From Microstegium vimineum (lineage: Eukaryota > Streptophyta > Magnoliopsida > Poales > Poaceae): a DNA stretch of 64,000 bases. The notes under the pieces are model-generated. The model ran no database searches, was not told the DNA's origin, and worked only from the letters and a program-made list of their open reading frames with translations. Both the position numbers and the translations under genes were made by a program. This document shows positions 56,207 through 64,000 of the stretch, in pieces; position 1 is the first letter of the stretch; each line of letters opens with the position of its first letter. Location of the stretch: assembly GCA_022036555.1 (NCBI GenBank), contig CM039119.1:41288318-41352317 (forward strand). Direction: 5' to 3'.

Positions 56207-59200
56207 TGGATCAGTTCGCAGATGACAGAAAACTTGGGCAGGGGTTCACATCGGCAGATGACTTACTAGATATAGATATTGGTGATGGTAGTAAACATAG
56301 GCCAACCTTTATTAGTGCTAAGTTAGATTCCCAATGTAAGCAACAGTTGAATGATTTATTAAAAGAATATAAAGATTGTTTTGCTTGGGATTATACAGAG
56401 ATGCCTGGGTTAGACCGATCAATAGTTGAGCATCGGTTACCTATTAAATCTGGTTTCCAACCACATCGGCAGCCAACGCGCCGATGCAATCCTCTTGTAT
56501 TACCTAACATTAAAGCTGAAATTACAAAGTTAATTGAGGCTGGATTTATTCGGCAATGTCGATATGCCGAATGGATTTCTAATGTGGTTCCTGTGTATAA
56601 TAAAAATGGAAAGCTTCATGTTTGTATTGATTTCAGGAATCTCAATAAGGCTACACCGATGGATGGTTACCCGATGCTCGTTGCCGATTTACTGATTGAT
56701 GCTGCTGTTGGACATCAAATAATTAATTTTATGGATGGTAATGCTGGATATAATCAAATATTCATGGCTGAAGAAAACATATCCAAGACTGCCTTTAGAT
56801 GTCCAGGTCATGTCGGTTTATTTGAGTGGGTCGTGATGACTTTTGGTTTGAAGAACGACGGTGCTACTTATCAGAGAGCAATGAATTTCATTTTTCATAA
56901 GTATATCGGCATGATAGTTGAAATCTATATTGATGATGTGGTGGTCAAGTCCAAAAACTTTGAGAAGCATCTTGTCGATTTGCGAAAGATTCTAGAGTGC
57001 ACAAGGGAACATGGGTTGAAGATGAATCCTAATAAGTGTGCATTTGGTGTATCGGTAGGTCAATTCCTAGGATTTATGGTGCATCAAAGGGGTATCGAGA
57101 TCGGCGGAAAATCTATTGATGCAATTAACAAGGTGGTTGCTCCCACAAACAAGACTGAATTGCAGTCTTTGATCGGCAAGATTAATTTATTAGAAGATTT
57201 ATATCTAATCTGTCTGGGAAGATTAAATCTTTTAGCCCGCTGTTAAAGCTGAAGGCCGGTCAAGAATTTGCATGGAAGGAAGAACAGCAATCAGCCTTAG
57301 AAGAAATTAAGAGATATTTGGTAAATCCTTCAGTCTTGGTGCCGCCTCAACACGGGAAACCTTTCAGGTTGTATTTATCTACCGATGACAACGTTATTGG
57401 GTCAGCCTTAATCCAAGAATTTGAAGGGAAGGAACGTATAATTTATTATTTGAGTAGAAGATTGGTGGATGCTAAGACCAGATATTCGGTTGTTGAGAGG
57501 TTATGTTTATGTCTATACTTCTCTTGTATTAAATTAAGGCATTATTTGTTATCGGCTGAATGTACTGTTATATGCAAGGATGATATGGTTAAGTACATGT
57601 TGTCAATGCCGATATTGAGTGGGAGAATCGGCAAATGGATTTTAGCGCTGTTAGAGTTTGATATGAAGTATGAATCGGCTAAGGCAGTTAAGGGTCAGCA
57701 TTGTGGTGCAGTGAGTTCCGTGGAAATTGCTCCTTGGACTTTGTTCTTTGATGGATCTACGTGTAGGGAAGGAGCAGGTATCGGTATTGTCTTAATTTCA
57801 CCCCGAGGACAAAAGTATGAAGTCTCATTGCCGATTGTTGCTACCTCAACAAACAACCAGGCTGAATACCAGGCTTTGCTAAAGGAATTGGAATTACTAA
57901 GGGAGGTGTGTGTCAATGCCGTTGAGGTCTTTGGCAACTCCATGTTAGTGATCAATCAGTTGATTGAGACATATGAGTGCCGAAGTGAAATTTTAATTGC
58001 ATACCATGAAAAATGTTTGCAATTATTAAAAGAATTTAAAGAATACCGCCTTGAGCATATTCCCAGATTACATAATAAAGAGGCTAATCGGTTAGCGCAG
58101 TACGCTTTGGGGTATCAACCGATTCAGGAAATAATGACATCAGTAATGGTTGCCGATGACTGGAGGAAAGAGATTGCCGATTACTTAAGGGATCCATCTA
58201 GAAAGGTTGAAAGGCGTCTAAGGTTTCTGGCTACCAAGTATGTGCTCCTTGATGATGAATTGTATTATCGGACGATCGATGGGGTTTTGCTCAGATGCCT
58301 TAGTAAAGAAGAATCAAAAGAGTTGATGAGTGAAATTCATGAAGGAGTATGTGGAGCGCATCAATCGGCATTCAAAATGAAGTGGATGATTAGACGGAAT
58401 GGGTATTATTGGCTGACAATTCTTGAGGATTGTTTCAGATACTTCAAAGGGTGTCAAGATTGTCAGAAGTTTGGTAATATTCAGAGAGCACCTGCATCGG
58501 CAATGAATCCTATAATCAAGCCTTGGCCATTTAGAGGATGGGCTATTGATCTCATCGGCCAAATTTATCCGCCATCGAGTAAAGGGAATAAATTTATACT
58601 TGTTGCCACTGATTATTTCACGAAGTGGGTTGAAGCTATTCCTTTGAAGAAGGTGATTTCGGCAAACATGATAGATTTTGTGAAGGAGCATATTGTTTAC
58701 CGATTTGGTATTCCTCAGACTATTACAACTGATCAGGGGACTATGTTCACATAAGGGGAGTTTGATGAATTTGCTATCAGTATGGGGTTTAAAGTTTTAA
58801 ACTATTCTCCTTATTATGCTCAAGCTAATGGTCAAGCCGAAGCAACTAATAAAGGGGTTATTAAGCTTATCAAGCGCAAGATTGAAGAAAATCCTAGAAG
58901 GTGGCATATAGTGTTGAATGAAGTTTTGTGGTCATATCGGATGGCATGTCATGGTGCAACTAAAGTTTCACCATACCAGTTAGTCTATGGGCATGATGTT
59001 GTCCTACCCTGGGAAGTTAAAACTGGTTCTAGATGATTGTTTTCCCAGGACCAATTGACAACCGATGAATATGATATCCTTATGAAGGATGAATTAGAAG
59101 ATCTAGCAGGTCATCGGTTGAGAGCTCTGATCAACATGGAAGAGAACAAGAAGAGGGTTGCCAGGTGGTATGACAAGAAAGTGAAAGTGAAAGAGTTTGC

Positions 59201-59405
59201 CGATGGCGATCTGGTGTGGAAACTGATTTTACCGATTGGGACTAAGAGTTCAAAGTTTGGAAAGTGGTCTCCTAATTGGGAGGGTCCTTTTCGGATAAAT
59301 CGATCTGTTCCTGGTAATTCTTATATTTTGGAAACCCTCGAAGGGGTTGCATTTTCCAGAGCGATCAATGGTAAATATTTAAAGAAATATTATCCTAGTA
59401 TCTAG
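56206..59405 (+). pseudogene. pol: pol of element C: RT, RNase H, archaeal-type RNase H, integrase
   Basis: ATG 56206 in TAATG. RT (about 56370-56990) is open with VCIDFRNLNKATP and YIDD (about 56929-56940). A 2-nt loss near 57192, at the usual KINFVRRF motif, shifts the frame. RNase H (57318-57690), archaeal-type RNase H (about 57735-58120, FFDGST...TNNQAEYQ) and the integrase finger and core follow in one frame to TAA 58752. The linker between the two RNase H domains is shorter than in A. Integrase D (AIDLIGQ), D (TTDQG) and, after the stop, E (GQAEATNK) are present. TGA 59034 is a second stop; the C-terminal domain ends at TAG 59403. Confidence 0.9.
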
Positions 59406-59536
59406 ACGGATGCATAAAGTAATACGGGCGTAGGTACCGATGACGAAGTTATCATACAAAGCAACAACAGAAAGGGCATTAACATTATAGTACAAACAAG
59501 CTAGTCGTCAAGTTTAGAGTTATCAGTACAACAAGA
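59406..59536. other. Spacer between pol and antisense gene 1 in C
   Basis: 131 bp, non-coding. Too short to hold a gene 2 homologue, which is absent from C. Confidence 0.6.
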
Positions 59537-62500
59537 TTACAGCAGAGATTGAATAGATGAAATCGCACGAAGGCGAATTTGGTCTGCTTCCTCTATCTCT
59601 CTGGCGTCATCATCGGCAGTGCCCTCAATTGGCTTTACCTTTCTTTTCAGCAGGAGGGCGTGGCGAGCATTGGTGTCCCTTTCTTGTTGCAGAGCTCTGG
59701 CAGCATTGGGAAGTTGAGCCTTCTTTTGGTTGGCTGCATCTAAGGCTTCATCAACTTTCTTCAGCTCTGCTAGCAATTCTTCCTTTCTTGCCAATAGATG
59801 GGTGATTTCTTGTTCAAGATCGACACTGGAGGCTTCTAGGCGGTCGATGCCCTTGTGCTTCTCTTCGGCAGCTTGCTTAAATTTAAGCATTTCTTCTTCG
59901 AGCTATGCTTGGGCAGTTCTATCGGCAATGCGACGTGAGGTCCTTTGATATTGAATTTGTCGGCTCTCAAGGAACGCCACTTGGAAGAGTGTTTCTTTGA
60001 TATCGGCAGGCAGTTGGCCTTGAATTTCCTTGAAAGCTATCCTTACTGCGTTTCAATCTTGGACCAGTTGGGATGTGCTTTGCTACAGTAAGGATAGCAA
60101 TGCTTCAAGTTTGGATTTCACTTCTGCCGATATGGCGTTTGATGGTGGAGCAGAACTTTCTTCTTCTTCATCATCATCTGGTATGTTGATGGCAAAGGAG
60201 AATAAGCTATTGAGGGAGTCTTGGGCCTGAAAAGAAAAGGATTAGAGTTTGCCGATTGAAAAGTTTGTGCTTTGCAGATTTTATGACAAGATAGTCGGTT
60301 TACCATCTTTAGAAGAATGTCTCGCCTCGGACTTGATAGAGCAGCTGGCGCGGCGGTGTCTTGAGGATCGGCAATGATTGCCGATGAACTTGCCTCTGTG
60401 GCTAGAATAGTTAATGCCAATGATGGTGCCGGTGCAGGTAGCGGTTCTGTTACGGCCAATTCCTGCGGCGCTGACACTATCCCTTGAATGGAAGCTTCAA
60501 CGGGTGTTTGGTCAGGGACAGGTGCTGGTGTTGGCTCTTCTGGTAATGTATTAGTAGGAGACTGAGGGGATGCTTCCGAGGACGTGACTGATGGCCTTGG
60601 GCATTTTGGTTGAGGAGCAGTGCTTGATGCATCTCGGCGTTTGGACTTCTGCACTCGGGGGGCATCGGCAGACTGAGTCGAAGGAGCCTATGCACTTAGA
60701 GTAGCTACCGATGAACTTGTCTGCTACAAAAGAAAAAAACGTTTGGTGCAAGTCAGGAATTAAGTAAGAATTGTCGATGAAAATTTTATGATCGGCATAA
60801 ATAAAGTAGAAATTTGTTACCACAAAAGCTTGCGCCAGGACAGCGGCAGCGGCCGATGGAGTGACAGCCGCCCTAGTTGTTGTTGACTTGGGCTTGATGG
60901 TGACCTTAGGAGTTGCCCTTTGTTGCATGAGGGAGGCCAATGATGGAGCACTGCTGCCGATTGCCGATGTGGGATTGGTCGGTCAAGTTGAAGTTTTTGC
61001 CACTTCTGCTCTTCTTTGGGATTAAGTCATTAACCTATTGATAGAAAGTTAGTTGTTGATGCCTCTGGAAGGAGATGACAGAGAAAATAACATCAAGGTT
61101 AAGCTCACCATGTCATCAGGAATAATATGATCGGCATCAATCAAGTGCCGATAGTGGTGTGATGATGTAGCGAACAGTTGGTTCTTCCACTCTTGCCACC
61201 AGAGCTTGTACGACTCAGTGATGAAGGAAATTGGCGCCCAAGTAGATAAGTCGATATTGGTTGTATCGGCATGGGGAGGCAGACTGACGATTTTATTCTA
61301 GTCCATGGCGCTGGTAATGACCTCTCTAGGCTTCACCACATTGGCGTAGCAGAGCTTGATTGACAGTTGCCCAAATGCTAGTTGCATTGCCGCTGCCGAT
61401 GGGTAATAAAATTCGTAGGTAGCCTGTGTATTCTTCCCACTCCCGAAGATGTTCACTGGGATTGCGCGGGGAGTGAGGATAGCCCTCATGATTCCCTCAT
61501 CCTTATCTGAGTCTGCATCGGCGATGTTGAAGGAAAGAGGAAACCTGTTTTCGTCATCAACATAGGGCCACCAAGCCCGGTCTGCAGAAGGGACTCCGCA
61601 GTAGAGTCTCTGGAAGAATCTATCGATCTGGTCCTCATTAGCCTCGGTCCCAGGTAGGACTATGATGGCTTCGCCGAAGTTGAGGGGAGAACGAGTTGCT
61701 GATTCGTCATCGGCAAGCGTGTGGTCTTCAGCTAGGTCCGTGGGAATTCCAGATTGAACAGATCAAATTGGAGAACCTAGTGCATATGAGCGTTCAGCCA
61801 CATGTTCACAAACCACCAGGGTCCTCCAATGTTGGCGATGGGCTCGCCCAGTAATAACTTCTCTGATACTTGATGCAGAAGACGGTAGACTACACCAAGA
61901 AGGTATCGGCCAAGGGGAAGTTGTGCTCCATTGGCCAAGAGTTCTGCTGCAGGGAGATACATGTTGGTTGGTCAAACCGTCCTGCCACAAAAGATGAATT
62001 TCTCCAGCCACATGTTTAGGAAAGTGGCATGCTCCCTCTGGCATACTGATCCGGTCTTTTGGTATTCTTGAATGTATCCAGTCTAGCCGCCGATGTTGCG
62101 GGTAGTTACCCGATGTTCGGGCTTTCTGTTAAAGAGAGTGGCATTGTCGGCAGAAGTGATGTCGAGGCCGGTGAGCATATACACATCGGCAAGTATCGGG
62201 GTGGCTGGTCCGTGTTTGAATAAGAATGCGTTCATGGTGTCGGACCAGAAGTAGGATGCGGCGATCATCATGGACTCGTTTTTTGCCATATCGGCAATAG
62301 ATAGCTTGATACATTGATCCAGCTGGCGCTCTGCCCAGTAAACTCGCTACGATTTGGCCATCCTAAGGTACCAGTTTTTCCACCCTTTGGTGGGTTTGGG
62401 CCAAGAACGGAAGATATCTGCCCATAACCCTAGGTTGAAGTGTGCGGCTCTGAAAGGAACCCGGTTGATTTCTGCATTGATGGTTTCAGTTGGATCGGCA

Positions 62501-62690
62501 TTCCCCATTGGACCCAAGCAGCAAACATGTGGTTGATCGGTGGGGATTACTATTCTATTGCGCATCTCCTAGATTCAGAAAACAAAGAGGAAAAGGAAAA
62601 AGAGATCATGATACAATGCAAAAGAGAATCGCAGAGTATGAAGTGAGAAGAAGAGAAATTGACCGCGGGGACGTTGAAGCTGATTGCCAT
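59537..62690 (-). pseudogene. Antisense gene 1 of element C: plant mobile domain protein with coiled-coil tail
   Basis: Exon 1 is 62664-62690, 27 nt as in A and B (MAISFNVPA), with a GTCAAT donor; exon 2 starts at 62568 after a CTAG acceptor and runs to a GTGAGC donor (about 61109). Exon 2 carries the plant mobile domain: WKNWYLRMAKS, AASYFWSDTMNAFLFKHG, ADVYMLTGLDI, FLNMWLEKFIFCG, WWFVNMW. Several stops and shifts break it (for example at 62347, 62083 and around 61760). Downstream are a Pro/Ala/Ser-rich linker (60118-60940, with at least one further intron) and a coiled coil ending at 59537 (AEEKHKGIDRLEASSVDLEQ region). Sequence identity to A/B is low but architecture is the same. Function unknown. 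Confidence 0.75.
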
Positions 62691-62844
62691 TGGGTCGAAA
62701 AGATTCTTGCAGGTTGCGCCTTGCTGGTGGAAGAAGTTGTCCGTTGAATGTCGCCGGAGTGCTCTTTAGAGGCGCTGGTGAAATGGGGAATGAAAGCAGA
62801 TGAAGATATGAGCTCAGGGTGAAGAAAAGGTTGGATGATGGTGA

Positions 62845-62852
62845 TTTTTATA
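62845..62852 (-). promoter_or_regulatory. TATA box for antisense gene 1 of C
   Basis: TATAAAAA on the - strand, 155 bp upstream of the ATG at 62690. Confidence 0.5.
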
Positions 62853-63101
62853 GGCCTAGAGGCGCCAGGGGTATTTTGGAGTTTTCTTTTAACTGAGCAG
62901 AGATATGGAAGGGTATGGTGGTGGATTCGTGCGACGATCGAGGAATTGTGAGAGTGGATTGTGACTGTTCACGCTACAGTTGCGGGGTTTTGTTGGTAAC
63001 TTGTAGTTTTTGCGTGCGGTAATCGAGGAAGTCGTGCAAGCATTTTGGAGGGAAAGATTGCAATAAAGGAAATTTCGGCGCATAAAATATTTTATACTCC
63101 G

Positions 63102-63116
63102 AAATTGGGGGACATG
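63102..63116 (+). other. Polypurine tract of element C
   Basis: AAATTGGGGGACATG directly before the 3' LTR. Confidence 0.82.
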
Positions 63117-64000
63117 TGTTGACACCATTTTTTGGTACGTGTCAATATGAACCAAGTGCGCTGGTCAGCAAGAAGACGATCACTATTCACTATCGGCATC
63201 AAGATACTAAAGGTTAGGTTACCGATAGAAGCAGAGGAGGTTGCCGATTGTAAAATTTGATTGAGGAGACGTTAAGGAAGAAAGAAGGCTACTTGCCGAT
63301 ATGAAGATGTTGTCGATGAAGGCAAGAGAGTGTTGCCGATAAAAGCATTGCCGATAGAAGAAGGGTAACATTGCCGATGGAAATGGGGAGCTGCCAAAAG
63401 GTGATAAGGTGCTGCCGATGGAAGCAGGATGATGAGGCTGACATCAGCAGAAAGCTGTCGATGGCGATGGAAGAAGATTGTAGATTAGAAATCTGTCGAT
63501 GGAAGACTTCATCGTAATAGAGACAGATACGGAAACTGGTGATTTTATACTAGTATTATTGTTATAGTTTGAGTTCGACTCTTGCACGAGTCATTTATTT
63601 CCTTTAAAATAGGAGTTTTGTTTAGGAAGTTATGAGTCGTGTCTGTTTACAACTCCTTTTCTGGAGTATAAATATGTACCTAGGGGTGGCATGAAATATA
63701 TACACAATCAATCAAAGAAGTTTACTATTTTCATCTACTTTTCCAGCAATTTACGTTTACTGCATTAGTTCTAGTTCATCTATGAGTTCTTGCGAGGTGT
63801 TGACGGATCTCCGTCAAGCTTTGCAAGATCCGCGTTGGGAGCAAATCAGAGCCTTCACGTCCGGGCGCATCGCTGTCATCTCGCTCAAGTTTGTTCTAGT
63901 TATCGTCCTTGTCGATTAACTGGTCAAATCGACTAGCACACTTCGGATATCGATTTTGGGTATTAGCACGACGTGTTCGTAGCCTCGACGGTTTTTGTGT
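63117..64000 (+). repeat. 3' LTR of element C, cut by window end
   Basis: Starts TGTTGACACCATTTTTTGG and ends at the window edge in GTTTTTGTGT, a few bases short of the expected end. TATAAATAT at 63667-63675. Against the 5' copy it has a 13-bp extra stretch near 63952-63964 and about 40 substitutions by eye. Confidence 0.92.

Larger units (their letters stand above)
37493..64000 (+). mobile_element. Tat-type Ty3/gypsy element C, interrupted by B, 3' end outside window
   Basis: 5' LTR 37493-38368, 3' LTR from 63117 and cut by the window end a few bases before its expected GTCAACA. Element B (40986-55053) is inserted in gag with a CTGGG duplication. Without B and one duplication copy, C would be about 12.4 kb. 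Order: gag-protease, pol, then one antisense gene (gene 1). CCAGT at 37488-37492 is the left target duplication. It is a different family from A and B: the LTR is 876 bp, rich in GCCGATGG words, and proteins are clearly diverged. Confidence 0.92.

Noticed and set aside
1..64000. tRNA, rRNA or CRISPR features, or a host gene
   Set aside because: No cloverleaf-like, rRNA or regular spacer-repeat pattern was noticed, and all coding stretches belong to transposable elements.

Overview
The window is plant nuclear DNA, most likely from a grass. It holds a Sirevirus-type Ty1/copia element with a palindrome-rich LTR and several Tat-type Ty3/gypsy elements with two RNase H domains and no chromodomain on the integrase. 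The species cannot be named from the sequence. I see no ordinary host gene, rRNA, tRNA or CRISPR array; nearly everything is transposable element, and much of it is nested.

Layout: (1) 1-10955, a Sirevirus on +, missing its 5' LTR and gag start. It carries gag, a frameshifted pol, a broken extra 3' ORF (ORF3) and a 1.57-kb 3' LTR, and it sits in a LINE remnant (10956-11394, -). (2) 11395-15176, non-coding: a MITE-like patch, two GC-rich blocks and about 2.6 kb of AT-rich degenerate repeats. (3) From 15177 to beyond the window, a Tat element on - (called D), split by three insertions: element A (19432-33519, TSD TTCTC), a solo LTR E (35514-37221, TSD GGTAT) and element C (37493 to beyond 64000). 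C is itself split by element B (40986-55053, TSD CTGGG), a second copy of A's family. Insertion order is D before A, E and C, and C before B. By-eye LTR differences (about 4% for A, 4-5% for C, 2% for B) agree with this.

In A, B and C a gag-protease ORF ends in a stop codon that overlaps the ATG of a second ORF (RT, RNase H, archaeal-type RNase H, integrase): TGATG or TAATG. Downstream of pol and antisense to it lie one or two extra genes. Gene 1 encodes a plant-mobile-domain (PMD) protein with a coiled-coil tail. Gene 2 encodes a small coiled-coil protein whose N-terminus begins MAGG. Both contain GT-AG introns, and the reading frame continues across the predicted junctions. Gene 1 has a 27-nt first exon in A, B and C. 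Gene 2 of B is an intact three-exon frame of 238 codons with a TATA box upstream. A and B have both genes, C only gene 1, D only gene 2. This spliced antisense gene module is the most interesting content of the window.

Sense-strand genes are all decayed by stops and frameshifts, so no element here looks autonomous.
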